64,000 nucleotides of DNA from an uncultured Gemmataceae bacterium (GCA_937923405.1 CALDUY010000002.1:310001-374000), one strand, 5' to 3'. Shown: positions 16,920 to 27,236, counted from the first letter of the stretch. The notes: generated from the sequence alone by a model not told the origin. A program made the numbers and translations.

Positions 16920-17930
16920 CTAGCTGACTAGTACGACCTGAGCCACGGGGCGGACTCGACCGGAGCCGGCGAGAAGCCAGGTCTCTCCGCGTAACGCCTC
17001 GCTACGGGATTGACGTAAGCGTTCTAGCAAACGGGGGGGCGGCGTGACCAATAGCTGCACTCCCGTGGGGTCGAGTTGACACGCTTCCACGTCGCTGCTG
17101 GGGAAGCTACGCTGTTGGCACCAGGCTTGCCAGGCTTGTTGCCATTCCGCCAGGCCGATCACTCCCGCCAAGCAGGTAATCAGTTCTTCGGTGAAGGGTA
17201 TTTGCAGGATCGGCTCACGGATAAGCGTCCAGTTGTCCGGACGAATTCGAAAGCCGAGAAGTTCTTCCCGCTCCGATTCCACGAGTACCAAAAGCGCTTG
17301 CTCTGGACGATCCAGAGGCACGGTATTCCAAGTCTGTTCTCCTAGGGTATCGCGCGACCAGAGAAGCCGTTTCACCTCGCGTGGAAAGCCATGTTGGTGC
17401 TTCCAGTTGTCGGATTGCTTGATGCAGTCTTCAAGGACGGACAGATCGAACCTCCAGCCTGAAGGCGACGGCAGCGGCATAGACACCGTCGAAGCCAGGG
17501 GAAGGAAGACTGGTGGACGAGCGTCCGCAAAGCAGAACTCGCAGCGCGTCGTTCGGAGCGTTTTCAGCCCTCGCTGAAGAACCTCATGCCCTGTCTGGGT
17601 GATCTCACCGAACTGATCCTGTTGCGTTGGAGTGAGATACCCCTGTTGTTCTAGCAAGGCGAGAAGTGTGTCTGCTAGTCGTGAATCCAAGCCGAGCTGC
17701 TGAACGAGGCTGGCGCGGCAGACAGGCTTCTGTTGTTGAGAGATGACCTCGAGTAGTCCCAGGGCCAGTGTCGTCAAGGGCAATGGAGAATCTACCTCGA
17801 CCAGGGCTTCCAGACGATGCAAGATTAAGTGCGCGAACCAGAAGCGTCGTGGGGAGAACTCCCCAAGATCACGCCACCAACCAGGCAACGCGCGGCTGCC
17901 GGGGAGAGTCATTGCTACCGCAGCGGTCAT
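16920..17930 (-). CDS. Unknown protein with winged-helix-like region, coupled to the SF1 helicase gene
   Basis: 336 residues that I cannot assign to a family. Residues about 45-125 look like a winged-helix DNA-binding region (LTTLALGLLEVISQ, RASLVQQLGLDSRLADTLLALLEQQGYLT). A single CxxC (CEFC) follows at about 130. The C-terminal half is mixed alpha/beta, with a final segment RLLERLRQSRSEALRGETWLL resembling a helicase-associated C-terminal domain. Its start overlaps the helicase stop by 4 bases (ATGA, 17927-17930), so the two proteins are translationally coupled and probably work together. A helicase partner role is inferred from context only. Confidence 0.65.
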   Translation of the reverse strand: MTAAVAMTLPGSRALPGWWRDLGEFSPRRFWFAHLILHRLEALVEVDSPLPLTTLALGLLEVISQQQKPVCRASLVQQLGLDSRLADTLLALLEQQGYLTPTQQDQFGEITQTGHEVLQRGLKTLRTTRCEFCFADARPPVFLPLASTVSMPLPSPSGWRFDLSVLEDCIKQSDNWKHQHGFPREVKRLLWSRDTLGEQTWNTVPLDRPEQALLVLVESEREELLGFRIRPDNWTLIREPILQIPFTEELITCLAGVIGLAEWQQAWQAWCQQRSFPSSDVEACQLDPTGVQLLVTPPPRLLERLRQSRSEALRGETWLLAGSGRVRPVAQVVLVS

Positions 17931-20900
17931 ACGCTGCTACTTTCCAACGTCCGTCCGGTCGTCCTGGCCAGATCCTGTTCGGGCAGGTGAACCAGTAATT
18001 CAGCTAGAAGAGCCTGCTCCATCGGCCCCGTCGTTTCGTCCAGATGATCCAAAGCTCCAAACCATTGACAACGCCGGCTGATCGTGCCGACATCACCGAA
18101 GATCAGTAATCGTGCTTTGGGACGAGTCAGAGCTGTCAGCAATTCACTGGGATGGTCGCAGAACGGTACGGCCAGCGACTCCTGACTTCGTGTTAGACTC
18201 AAGACCGCAACCAGGCATTCCGAGTGAGCCAGTTGACGGGGGCTATCCACGGTGATCTCGAACGAAGCATGACTCAGTCGCGTAGATCGCTGGATCAAGG
18301 CTCGAATCAATTCCACCTGAGCCGGATACACGCTCAGAACCTGCACGGCGGCGGTTCGTCCATGTCTGGTGGTGCCACAGAGGTTGTTTGCCGAACAACA
18401 AGCAGGCGTTTGTCGAGACCAGTCATGCGCGAGAGACAAAAAGTCGGCGTCTTCGGTCAACTCTTCAAGAGCCTTCACTACTGCGAGAGCTTCTACATAA
18501 TTGACCAGACCGCGTGTTGGAAGCACGGCTCGCACTGGTGGCGGGATTACGGTCGCCTTGGTCGAGTCAGTCAAGTCAAATTCCAGCTTCGCTCCAGTGC
18601 TTGGCGCGGTTCGCATCCGAGGAGGCAAAGCAGTTGGCCCTTCCCCAGCGCGGCGAGAATCATACTCCAACGGGGAGCGATAGTCAGTGCTGGTCATCGC
18701 GAGAACAGGATAAAACCGCACAGGGGCTTCCGCAGAAAGTGCCTGAGGCGTTTCGTTCGAGCCACTATAAAGCAGTCGATTAAAGAACTGGCTCAACGAG
18801 GGATGCGAGCGATAGTTCTTCAGTAGTTCCACGGTTCGCCCGTGGTCGGTCAGCTGAATTTTCTCTTCTAGCCAACAAGCGGCTCGCGATTCGTCCCAGC
18901 CACTGGCACGATCGAACTCCAGGCCGATCGTCCGCCACAGCCTTTCTCCTGCGTGCAACACCTCACAGAGCTGCTCGCGCAAACCTGGCTCTAGTTCGAT
19001 GGTCGTACTCGGCTCGTCGCAGCACGTAAATCGATAGTAGATCGTCGAGTCACTCGCGCTCCAACAGGGCGAAAACGAATCGACCGGAAACACCACCATT
19101 TCCAGTTCGGAGTAGATGTAACGCTTGGCTTCCGCGATCGAGGTCGTTTCTGGGAAAAGAATCTCCGCAACCCAAGGAGTTTCACCGGGAACCGCCACGA
19201 TGCCGACAGTGATGTCAGGGCGATCGAAAACGGGTTCGTGCTGCAACCAAGCCAGTTGCTCATCGGCGAGCGGCTGACAGCGAATGCGAATCCGACCGTC
19301 CACCGTAAGGCATTGTCCGTGGATTCGACCAAAGCCAGGATGGAGGCGGTCCCAGAATCGCTGAAACGGCGGCGGCGTTGGAGGGGTGGGACGTGGTCGA
19401 TGGACGCGCCGTTGCGGCACAGGTAGGGGCAATGTTGGGGGTTTTTCGCCGAGCAAAACCAGTCGTGTCGACCGGCGTGCCAAGGTGAGTAGATCGGCTT
19501 CGCTTAGGCGATCCGCCTCTTCTACCAGAATCAAATCAAACTCCGGGCAACGTTCGCCAGGAATCACTTCTTTCGGTAGCGAAGCCAGGGGACAGACCAG
19601 AATTCGTGCTTCCCTGAGTAGCTGAGTCGGAAGTTCGCGTACTGCGGTTTCCAAGTGACTCACCCACGACGTTCGTTGACGAACCAACGACTCGGCGTGT
19701 TCATTCTCGGAGCGATTTTCGCTCAATAGCCGCTCCAGCGTTGCTCGACAAGGGGGGGCGGTAACCGTCCATCCCAATTCGGAACAGCGATCTCTCCAAG
19801 CAGTATGGAGCGACTGACGGTGAGACTGTAATTCAGCCTCAAGATGGGTTAATTCCGCTTCGTGTCGTTGCCTGGACTCAAGAAGCAACTGCTCGCGTAG
19901 CGTCTGTCGTTGTTCGGATATTTTGGCGAGTTGTTCGCCAAGCTGCTGGTGCTCCAGGCTCAAAGCGTCGAGATGCTCACAGAGTTTCTGATAGCGCTGG
20001 GCCAATTCGAGCAAACGAGGTTGTGGATTTCCGCCGAGCGTGGCACGCCAAAAGGCTCCGGTCCACCAGCGTTGTTCCTGCTTAGCTTCGACAAGTGGCA
20101 TCAGTTGAAGGCGTTCCGCGTCGAGTTGCTGACGCTCGGTAAGGAGTTGGTCGCGTTCCAGTTTTAGTTGATCGAGTCGTGAACGGAGCAGATGGGTTTG
20201 AACCTCGAACTGCCGCTCCGCAGCTCGCCAGGATTCGGAGGCGTCCACCTCAGCAACAATTTGTGTTTCTGACTGATCGCGGCGCTGGGCCAACTGGCGT
20301 TGGCGGGAGGTCAGTTGCTCCCAATCGCTTAGCAGGGATTCAAGCTGGGCCAGTTGCGATGAGCGGGACTTGAGGCGATTCCGCTCGCAGATGGCTTCCT
20401 GTAGTGTCTTCCGAGCCGTACTGAGAGTTTGCTCTTGCAGTGACTTCATCTGCTGAGCAAAGGCTAAATGGGATAAGCAAGAGGAGAAAAATCCCTTATG
20501 TCCGTGCAGCAGCAAGACGGAGAAGGGAGGCAATTCCCCAAGAAATTCAATCGCTCGTTCGAGGGCAGGGAGAGAGGGAGCGATGAATAGAGTTCGCCAG
20601 CCGCGTGCCTGAGCTTGAAAGAGGATTTCCCCAGCGACCCGGGACTTGCCCGTTCCAGTGGCACCTCGGATCAAAGACAAATCCGAGGTGGAAAGCGCCA
20701 GAGACACGGCTTGACGTTGCGTGGCGTCTAGGGCCGAATCACGGATGGCGATGGGCGAATGAAGGATTGGTTGAAGCTGGAACTCGTTGCGGCAGAATTC
20801 ACTGAGCCGAGCCTGGCACGGCGTCAAAGCGGCATTTGGTTCGCAGGAGGGAAGTTGATGGGCAAAAAGCAAGCCCTGTTGGCGTGCTTGTTCGAGCAAC

Positions 20901-21193
20901 TGCTCCCGTTGTACGGAGGAAGCCATCTGATACCACTGTTCCCACATCGTGGCAGAAACTCCAGAAAGAACAGGGTAGGAAACGGCCCCCGAAGAAGCCA
21001 CTCCTCCGAACGGTCCACTAGTAGGAGCGGAGTCAAGGGGTAGCCTGTCCCGTGAACTCATCGATCTCCCTCGGCTGCGGTCCTTCGGAGGGGGATTCAC
21101 CTGCAATGCCGCTCCCTCCGGGGAGGACGTTCCACGCTGCTTCGGCACCGAGTTTCCATTGTCCTCCGGCTTTGGCCGGTTGACCCTACTCAT
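17927..21193 (-). CDS. Degenerate UPF1-like superfamily 1 helicase with coiled-coil insert
   Basis: 1088 residues. An N-terminal Ser/Pro-rich tail (1-80) precedes an SF1B-type ATPase: Q-motif region and Walker A GATGTGKS (177-184), a long Gln/Glu/Leu-rich coiled coil (about 240-470), motif II as VEEAD (557-561) instead of DEA, a motif III region LLGEKPPTLP lacking the usual Gly-Asp-x-x-Gln, motif IV/Arg finger NYRSHP (793-798), a diverged motif V (VDSPRQLAHSE in place of the V-D-x-F-Q-G-x-E pattern) and motif VI ALTRPKAR (1021-1028). The fold matches UPF1/DNA2-type helicases, but several catalytic motifs are altered. ATP binding looks possible; unwinding is doubtful. It is the first gene of a coupled pair. 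Confidence 0.8.
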   Translation of the reverse strand: MSRVNRPKPEDNGNSVPKQRGTSSPEGAALQVNPPPKDRSRGRSMSSRDRLPLDSAPTSGPFGGVASSGAVSYPVLSGVSATMWEQWYQMASSVQREQLLEQARQQGLLFAHQLPSCEPNAALTPCQARLSEFCRNEFQLQPILHSPIAIRDSALDATQRQAVSLALSTSDLSLIRGATGTGKSRVAGEILFQAQARGWRTLFIAPSLPALERAIEFLGELPPFSVLLLHGHKGFFSSCLSHLAFAQQMKSLQEQTLSTARKTLQEAICERNRLKSRSSQLAQLESLLSDWEQLTSRQRQLAQRRDQSETQIVAEVDASESWRAAERQFEVQTHLLRSRLDQLKLERDQLLTERQQLDAERLQLMPLVEAKQEQRWWTGAFWRATLGGNPQPRLLELAQRYQKLCEHLDALSLEHQQLGEQLAKISEQRQTLREQLLLESRQRHEAELTHLEAELQSHRQSLHTAWRDRCSELGWTVTAPPCRATLERLLSENRSENEHAESLVRQRTSWVSHLETAVRELPTQLLREARILVCPLASLPKEVIPGERCPEFDLILVEEADRLSEADLLTLARRSTRLVLLGEKPPTLPLPVPQRRVHRPRPTPPTPPPFQRFWDRLHPGFGRIHGQCLTVDGRIRIRCQPLADEQLAWLQHEPVFDRPDITVGIVAVPGETPWVAEILFPETTSIAEAKRYIYSELEMVVFPVDSFSPCWSASDSTIYYRFTCCDEPSTTIELEPGLREQLCEVLHAGERLWRTIGLEFDRASGWDESRAACWLEEKIQLTDHGRTVELLKNYRSHPSLSQFFNRLLYSGSNETPQALSAEAPVRFYPVLAMTSTDYRSPLEYDSRRAGEGPTALPPRMRTAPSTGAKLEFDLTDSTKATVIPPPVRAVLPTRGLVNYVEALAVVKALEELTEDADFLSLAHDWSRQTPACCSANNLCGTTRHGRTAAVQVLSVYPAQVELIRALIQRSTRLSHASFEITVDSPRQLAHSECLVAVLSLTRSQESLAVPFCDHPSELLTALTRPKARLLIFGDVGTISRRCQWFGALDHLDETTGPMEQALLAELLVHLPEQDLARTTGRTLESSSV

Positions 21194-21413
21194 GCAGCAG
21201 TTCGCTCCGCGACTGGGGATGGGATATCGTCAAATCATATCTCACGAGAGTTCGATGTCGACCGACTGGACGATAAATTCCGACCTCGAGTCCAGGGGTT
21301 GCTGGTCGTTTCCTCTCGTTCTCCGCCTTCGAGGTTGGCTGTAGTATAGACGCCATCTGTCTGCCAAGCTATCGAAATGCGTTGGAAAAGTGGAGACAGA
21401 TCCTCAGAAATTC

Positions 21414-22892
21414 TCATTCCACCTTGAGGACTTCGATCCGCACTTTTCCCAACACACGGTTGACCGGTAGTAAGGGAGCTAGTGAAGCCGTGTCGTACCA
21501 GCTATGGTCAGTTACTTTCACATGCGCGGCGCTGACCCCTCCTTTTGCTAATGTGGAGTCGATTCCGATCCAACATCCGTCCACAAGCACTTCCGTCCAC
21601 ATATGAAACCCGAGTTTCGGTCCTGTTTGATAGACATAAAGTAAACCAATTGCGGTTCGTGCGGGCAACCCTGCCGAGCGACACATCGCGGTTGTCAGAA
21701 AGGCATGGTGGCGGCAGTCTCCCTTAAGGGATTTGGCAATGACACTGGCGGGAACCAACTCGGCACTGTTGTCCTTTCGCATCAGATGCTTGACATAGCG
21801 TTCGATGCGAACGGCTTTGGTCCAAGGATCTTTTTCTCCAGCGATCGCCCGACGAGTTAATTCGGTGATGGTTTCGTCTTCATGGTCGATAAAGTGCGAC
21901 GGGGCGAGATGGCCTAACTCGGCCTGCTGCTCTCCCTTATGCCCTGGCTTCACGGGATGCACCTGCAATTCAAACGACGCTCCTCGGGCTTCTCGGATCT
22001 GCTGATGTTCGTCCTGGCAAAACACTTCGGTTGGTTTCGCCTCATCGCGAACCGTCACGCGATAGACAATCGCGCGACTATCGTATGGTCTAGTGAGCGT
22101 TCGGTCGAGAGCAATTAGCGATCGAGCCCCAATATCAACGCTTCCCAACGGCGTTTTCACCGCCTGTTCACGTGAGACACGGAGGAAAATGGTCGTGCCA
22201 AGACCATCGAGGTGAACCTGTCGGCGAAGAATAGTTCCAGCCTCATCCAGCCAGAGGACGGAAGCTGGCGGTTGCACGCTGACCTTCCCTCCGTCGAGCC
22301 GCTCCGGCACTAACTCAACCCGCAGTAGGGATTTTCGCTCACCGAGCAGCTCGACCGACTCTTTCTCCTTCACTTCCACTTGCACCGTGAGTACGCGATT
22401 GTACGTCGCCTCGTAACGCGAGAAGCTGAAGCGATCACCTGGTTTGACTTTTTTCTCCGCGAACCACGTCTGTTGCCGACGTAGTCCCAAGGTTCCAGCC
22501 GGCCAAGGGATGTGACGTTCTAGCCGGCCTCCATCGATGCGAATATGCATCGTGTCTCGATCACGTTGGCCCTCAATGAGCAATTGGTTACTCCCAGGCA
22601 CCCCCTGTCGCATCAACAGCGCTTCTACGGCTTCGGCGGATTCGGTGGTGGATTCCTCGCGACGGAGTTTCACCGGCGAGCCGTAGCGCTTGAGAGTCAG
22701 ATCAAGGACTGTGTCGGTTTTGTAAGTCTGAGCAGCTCGATCGAGTAGCTTCGACTGAAAAGAGAACTGCCCGATGCGTTGCCCGTCAAGCAGGATCACT
22801 TCCTGAAACGACACAATCGTCTCCGCCGGGATCGCCGACGAAACGAGCAATATATAGCAGACGGCAAAAGCCGGAGGAAGCCAGCGGAACAT
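21414..22892 (-). CDS. Exported transglutaminase-like protein
   Basis: 492 residues from the ATG at 22892; the open frame extends 55 codons upstream, including an ATG at codon 41, but only this start puts a signal peptide (FRWLPPAFAVCYILLVSSAIPA) at the N-terminus. The C-terminal third is a transglutaminase core with a complete Cys-His-Asp triad: C393 in KGDCRHHA, H430 in GFHMWTEV and D445 in GIDSTLA. The first 330 residues are a beta-rich domain without recognised motifs. Bacterial members may be peptidases, cross-linking enzymes or amidases; the substrate is unknown. Location should be periplasmic or surface. Confidence 0.83.
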   Translation of the reverse strand: MFRWLPPAFAVCYILLVSSAIPAETIVSFQEVILLDGQRIGQFSFQSKLLDRAAQTYKTDTVLDLTLKRYGSPVKLRREESTTESAEAVEALLMRQGVPGSNQLLIEGQRDRDTMHIRIDGGRLERHIPWPAGTLGLRRQQTWFAEKKVKPGDRFSFSRYEATYNRVLTVQVEVKEKESVELLGERKSLLRVELVPERLDGGKVSVQPPASVLWLDEAGTILRRQVHLDGLGTTIFLRVSREQAVKTPLGSVDIGARSLIALDRTLTRPYDSRAIVYRVTVRDEAKPTEVFCQDEHQQIREARGASFELQVHPVKPGHKGEQQAELGHLAPSHFIDHEDETITELTRRAIAGEKDPWTKAVRIERYVKHLMRKDNSAELVPASVIAKSLKGDCRHHAFLTTAMCRSAGLPARTAIGLLYVYQTGPKLGFHMWTEVLVDGCWIGIDSTLAKGGVSAAHVKVTDHSWYDTASLAPLLPVNRVLGKVRIEVLKVE

Positions 22893-23214
22893 TCCTTTAG
22901 CCTCTTCTGAAGAGGTCGTGTCTACCAAACGTAGCATAACCTGAAAACTATTCCAGCGTCGCGGAGATTCTCCAGCAGAAGGTTCTGGGAACGCTTTTCG
23001 GTCCCCTCCTAGCAGGTCCAGCCGCTGCAAACTGACTCTTCGTCGGGATTCTCGCAATAGGCCTTGACACGACCGGAAAATGTAGATGGGTGAACTGGCC
23101 TGCGTGCCAAATACGACCTATAGTAACTTCAAGAAACCTTGGCTCTCCACACCTCCGTTGTGCCATCCTGTTGCTTTTGGTGAGCGTAGATCCCTAGCCT
23201 AAGGAGCGAATCTC
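22893..23214. other. 322-bp divergent intergenic region
   Basis: Separates the transglutaminase gene (minus) from the unknown gene at 23215 (plus). It contains a consensus TTGACA at 23064-23069 without a matching -10, and TATAGT at 23119-23124 without a matching -35. Part of it may code if the transglutaminase starts upstream. No RNA gene or repeat is seen. Confidence 0.45.
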
Positions 23215-23841
23215 GTGAACTCCGCTCAGTTGGCCGCTCATCTTCGTGTGGCTCGCTATGGGGATTTCGTCCTGACTGACGCGATCCGTCCCGCTATGCA
23301 TCTGCCGGTCGTGCCTCGTCAAGGGTATCGACGTGAGCAATTTGTCGACGCGACCTCACAAACGCGAATTCCCTTTCTGGTAGCCAGCGTGTCCCGGGAA
23401 AAACTCTTTGATGTCTTTCTCGATCTCTTATCTCCGCTTGGTGAAGTGGTCGACGTCATACTGGAGACCAGTCACGACGACAGCGGGGACAAGCATCGCG
23501 ACTTACCCCGTGAAGGCATCGATCAGCCCGTGTTGGCTAGTTATTTCTGCGAGTTTGAAGATCTGTTACTAAACGACGGCTGCACTGGAGTCGCTGTGCT
23601 GTCCACGACGGCCCCGATGGAGGTCCAGTTCGACGAACATAAGCTGCTCATCGTCTATGCCGAGGATCTCCAACCCTTTGAGGAGGTGCTGCGGCAGGCG
23701 GGCGTTCGCTTCGATCCGAAGCTGCGCCTGTTGACCGAGGGCGAACACCTGCACCACAGCGAACCGCATTACCGCGACGAGTTCGAGCAGCTCTGTTGCC
23801 GGGTTGGCGTCGCTGTCGAAGGCGAAGTCGTCCGCTGGTAA
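23215..23841 (+). CDS. Conserved-looking protein of unknown function
   Basis: 208 residues, start GTG with an AAGGAG-type SD (CTAAGGAGCG) upstream. No family recognised. The protein is acidic and globular, with no signal peptide or membrane helix; it contains FDVFLDLLSPLGEVVDVILE and a segment LLIVYAEDLQPFEEVLRQAGV that resembles a small alpha/beta unit. Base and codon use match its neighbours, which supports real coding. It converges on the peptidase gene, with 6 bases between stops. Confidence 0.7.
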   Translation: MNSAQLAAHLRVARYGDFVLTDAIRPAMHLPVVPRQGYRREQFVDATSQTRIPFLVASVSREKLFDVFLDLLSPLGEVVDVILETSHDDSGDKHRDLPREGIDQPVLASYFCEFEDLLLNDGCTGVAVLSTTAPMEVQFDEHKLLIVYAEDLQPFEEVLRQAGVRFDPKLRLLTEGEHLHHSEPHYRDEFEQLCCRVGVAVEGEVVRW

Positions 23842-23847
23842 CCAGTC

Positions 23848-25959
23848 TCAAAGATCCTTCCGCAGCACCAGGTTCTCGATGAAGAACTCCATCATGCGTG
23901 GCTGAGCCAGTGCGGCATGTCCGACATCGGGGCCGACCTGTACCTCGAAACTTTTGCCCGCGTTTTGCAGCGCGCGAATCAGTTGCAGCGAGTTTGCCGG
24001 ATGCACGTTGTTGTCCGCCGTCCCGAAAAAGATCATCAGTCGGCCCTTGAGGTTGTCGGCGTAGGTCATGATGCGTGCGGCATCGTAGCCGGCCTTGTTC
24101 TCTTGCGGCAGCCACATGTAACGTTCCGTGTAGATCGTGTCGTAGTTGCGATAATCCGTGACCGGTGACGACGAACAGGCGGCCTGAAACACGTCAGGAT
24201 AACGCAACAGACAGGTTGCCGAGACCGTCCCGCCATACGACGAGCCGAAGATGCCGACGCGCTGTTTATCGACGTAGGGTCGGCTCCACAGTGACTTGAC
24301 TGCCGCTGCCTGATCGTCTACCTCAGTGATGCCTAGTTTTAGGTAGATCGAATCTAGGAACTTCTTCCCACGACCTGCGGCACTGCGTGAATCGAACGAT
24401 GCGACTAAGAAGCCATACTCGGTCAGCGGATTGGGAGTGACGAACGTCTCGCGTGCCCCGTTGGTCTCGGGACCGGCATAGACCGAGACCAGCAGCGGAT
24501 ACTTGCGGTTGGGATCGAAGTTCGACGGCTTGTGTAACAAGCCGTACAAATCGGTCACGCCATCCGCCGCCTTGAAGGTCAGCAGTTCTACTCGGTTCAG
24601 TCCTAGTTGCTCGAAGCGCGACAAATCACTCTTGGCCAGCTCGCGCACGAGCTTGCCCTCGCGATCGAGTAAGCGAGTGACCGGCGGCTGATCGTGCGTC
24701 TGAGCAATGTCCACGAAGTGCTGGCCGTCCGGGGCGATGTCCACGGTGTGATGAAAGGCGGGATCGGTGAGCCGTTGATCGCCCTGACCGTTCAGCCCGA
24801 CGCGATGGAGTTGCAGTTTCATCGGATTGTCGCCGGTCCGAGCCATGTAATACAGCAACCCCGCTTCCTCATCGACACGCACGATTTGTCCCACTTCGGA
24901 GGTGTGGTTGGTCAGCGTGGCCAGTAAAGAACCTTTCAGATCGTACAAGTAGTAATTTCGCCAACCGGTTCGTTGCGAGGGCCAGATGAACCGTTGACCA
25001 TCCTTGAGGTACTGCAGACGTGGCAGATTCTCGACCCAGGAGGGCAGCCATTCCTCGCGGACGATGACTCGGCATTTTCCCGTGGCCGGATCGCTGGCGA
25101 CGAACTCCATAATGTTCTGGCGACGATTAGTGCGATAGAAGTGCAACTCTTTGCCATCTGGCGACCAACTGACGTTGTAGACGTAGTGCCCGATAACCTC
25201 GTTATCAAAAGGCTTGCCGTCGCGAACATCGACCCGGACAGTTTTCTTGCTCGCCAGGTCGTAGATGAACAAATCGACTACCGGGTTGTCGGTACCGGCT
25301 TTGGGATAGGCTTCGATGTCGAGTCGGCTCTGGATGTTGGTCTGTCCCAGAGTGAGGTAGTAATCCTTGACTTTGCTCTCATCGAAGCGATAGTAGGCCA
25401 GTTTTTTGCTGTCGGGCGACCACCACATGGCACTGCGTTGGAAGAGTTCCTCGCCATACACCCAGCTAGCGGTGCCGTACTTGATGCGTGTCTTCTCATC
25501 GCCATCCGTGGTGAGTTTCATCTCCAGAATGCCCTGGGCATCGCTGAGCCAAAGGTTGCGATCTCGATAGAAGGCGCGATAAGCGCCGTTGGGAGAGACT
25601 GCCGTCGTCGCTTGTCGTCCGCGAGCGACTCCGCCGCCTTTGCCAAATTTGCCTTTCCCTTTGCCGCCGGCTGCGGCGCGCCCGCTGCCAAGCGATTCTT
25701 CCTTGTTGTCCGCGATAGAGAAGCGGTAGTTCGTGCCGTCTCGGGAGTATTCCAATGCCTTGCCACCATCCTTCCAAGCGACGTTGACCGCTCCCAACTT
25801 AACCGAGCCAGGGATCGCCTTACTCATTTTGCGGTACTGCTCGTATCCGGGCATGGTCTTGAGCCGATCCTGGCCCAATGAATCGACCGGCGACAGAAGA
25901 AGAACCACCATCAAAACGGACAGCAGTACCAACCCAGAGAAGAGTTTCACCGACGTCAT
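23848..25959 (-). CDS. Exported DPP IV-family prolyl oligopeptidase (S9)
   Basis: 703 residues from the ATG at 25959, which gives a good signal peptide (VKLFSGLVLLSVLMVVLLL); the frame extends 66 codons upstream without a signal. The N-terminal two thirds form a beta-propeller (repeats such as WWSPDSKKLAYYRFDES and WSPDGKELHFYR). The C-terminal alpha/beta hydrolase domain has the triad S574 (FGSSYGG), D649 (GTADNNVHP) and H681 (DVGHA). Expected to release N-terminal dipeptides in the periplasm. An extra Gly/Lys-rich stretch (GKGKGKFGKGGG) near residue 100 is a low-complexity insert between propeller strands. Confidence 0.92.
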   Translation of the reverse strand: MTSVKLFSGLVLLSVLMVVLLLSPVDSLGQDRLKTMPGYEQYRKMSKAIPGSVKLGAVNVAWKDGGKALEYSRDGTNYRFSIADNKEESLGSGRAAAGGKGKGKFGKGGGVARGRQATTAVSPNGAYRAFYRDRNLWLSDAQGILEMKLTTDGDEKTRIKYGTASWVYGEELFQRSAMWWSPDSKKLAYYRFDESKVKDYYLTLGQTNIQSRLDIEAYPKAGTDNPVVDLFIYDLASKKTVRVDVRDGKPFDNEVIGHYVYNVSWSPDGKELHFYRTNRRQNIMEFVASDPATGKCRVIVREEWLPSWVENLPRLQYLKDGQRFIWPSQRTGWRNYYLYDLKGSLLATLTNHTSEVGQIVRVDEEAGLLYYMARTGDNPMKLQLHRVGLNGQGDQRLTDPAFHHTVDIAPDGQHFVDIAQTHDQPPVTRLLDREGKLVRELAKSDLSRFEQLGLNRVELLTFKAADGVTDLYGLLHKPSNFDPNRKYPLLVSVYAGPETNGARETFVTPNPLTEYGFLVASFDSRSAAGRGKKFLDSIYLKLGITEVDDQAAAVKSLWSRPYVDKQRVGIFGSSYGGTVSATCLLRYPDVFQAACSSSPVTDYRNYDTIYTERYMWLPQENKAGYDAARIMTYADNLKGRLMIFFGTADNNVHPANSLQLIRALQNAGKSFEVQVGPDVGHAALAQPRMMEFFIENLVLRKDL

Positions 25960-26213
25960 CTCCCGTGTGAATGAACAGATGATATTGATGAGCCATTTTA
26001 GGAAACACAAACGAGCAACTTCTACTCCGTTACCGGATTGGTCCCAATGGCTGTGATCGAGGAGCTCGTCTGGATAACGCTCCAGACGATGGCTTCCAAC
26101 TGTGGCATGCCGACAAACAACGCTAGCCTCGAACCGGCCTGGAGACCGTTGCTGCATGCCGATCAGGGGGAAACTCGAATTTCCCAGCGGAGCTATCTTA
26201 ATCGAGAGATCGG

Positions 26214-27236
26214 CTAGGCTCGTCGTCCGCCCGAGGGATCGACTTCGATCTCACGCAGAATGCCGGCGGCCTGCTCTGGAGGGACAGGGTTGATGTAGAA
26301 TCCAGTTCCCCATTCGAAGCCAGCCACGCGCGTCAGTCGTGGAATGACTTCTAAGTGCCAGTGATAGTGTGGCAGAGCCTGCGTGTCGAACGGCGAGGTG
26401 TGAATGATGTAATTGTAGGCCGGCTTCTCCAACGCCACTTCCAGCTTCATCAACAGCGATTTCAGCACCGTGCCAAGTTCGTCTACCTCAATCTTCTGAA
26501 TATTCTCAAAGTGGCTGTTGTGGTGCTTAGGCAGAATCCAGGTCTCGAAAGGGAAGCGAGCTGCATAGGGGCAAAAGGCCAAGAAGTTCGGCGTGTTCAG
26601 AACCACACGCTTTTCGCTACTCTCTTCTTGATGGATCATGTCGCAGAAGATGCACCGACCGCGATAGTTGAAAAACTCCAACGCCCCGGTCATCTCTTCC
26701 CAGACGTTGATGGGAACAATTGGCGTGACGATCAACTGGGAATGCGAATGTTCGAGTGAGGCTCCAGCAGCGGCACCGACGTTTTTGAACACCATGCCAT
26801 AGACCAGGCGGGGATCTTTTTTCAGATCAACGAGCCGATCGCGATAGACCCAGAGCAGTTCGCGGATATTGTCCTCGGTCAAATTGGTGAGACTGGCTTC
26901 GTGAAAGGGACACTCGAGGATCACTTCGTGCGCGCCAATGCCGTTCATCTTGTCGTAGATGCCTTCGCCGCGCTTGTTCAGATCGCCTTCGATTTGCAGA
27001 GCGGGAAACTTGTTGGGCACGACGCGGACGCGCCAGCCGGGCTGATCAGGCCGACTCCCTGGGGCGCGATAGGCGAGAATCTCGTGCGGCGTGTGTTCCT
27101 CGTTGCCCGCACAGAAGGGACACGGTTTATCCGAGGCGGGGAACGGCTCATGCGGCGGAGCAACGGGCCGTCGCGCTCGGTCCGTGGCGATAATCACCCA
27201 GCGACCCACGATCGGATCTTTCCGCAATTCCGGCAT
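26214..27236 (-). CDS. galT: Galactose-1-phosphate uridylyltransferase
   Basis: 340 residues from the ATG at 27236, chosen because GAGGA lies 6 bases upstream and because [17 protein letters not shown] is the usual family start; two further in-frame ATGs lie upstream. Two CxxC pairs (CPFC, CIFC) suggest a structural metal site, and LEHSHSQLI carries the His-x-His active site, with Ser in place of the usual Pro. [14 protein letters not shown] is the second His cluster. It exchanges UMP between UDP-glucose and galactose-1-phosphate in the Leloir pathway, or a related nucleotidyl transfer. No galK or galE is nearby. Confidence 0.9.
   Translation of the reverse strand: MPELRKDPIVGRWVIIATDRARRPVAPPHEPFPASDKPCPFCAGNEEHTPHEILAYRAPGSRPDQPGWRVRVVPNKFPALQIEGDLNKRGEGIYDKMNGIGAHEVILECPFHEASLTNLTEDNIRELLWVYRDRLVDLKKDPRLVYGMVFKNVGAAAGASLEHSHSQLIVTPIVPINVWEEMTGALEFFNYRGRCIFCDMIHQEESSEKRVVLNTPNFLAFCPYAARFPFETWILPKHHNSHFENIQKIEVDELGTVLKSLLMKLEVALEKPAYNYIIHTSPFDTQALPHYHWHLEVIPRLTRVAGFEWGTGFYINPVPPEQAAGILREIEVDPSGGRRA

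Noticed and set aside
16920..21193. The helicase pair considered as a known defence system.
   Set aside because: No nuclease, methylase, protease or reverse transcriptase lies nearby and neither protein matches a defence family I recognise; kept as an unknown module.
24973..25881. A 302-codon plus-strand frame inside the DPP IV-family gene.
   Set aside because: Antisense to the beta-propeller coding region; no independent support.
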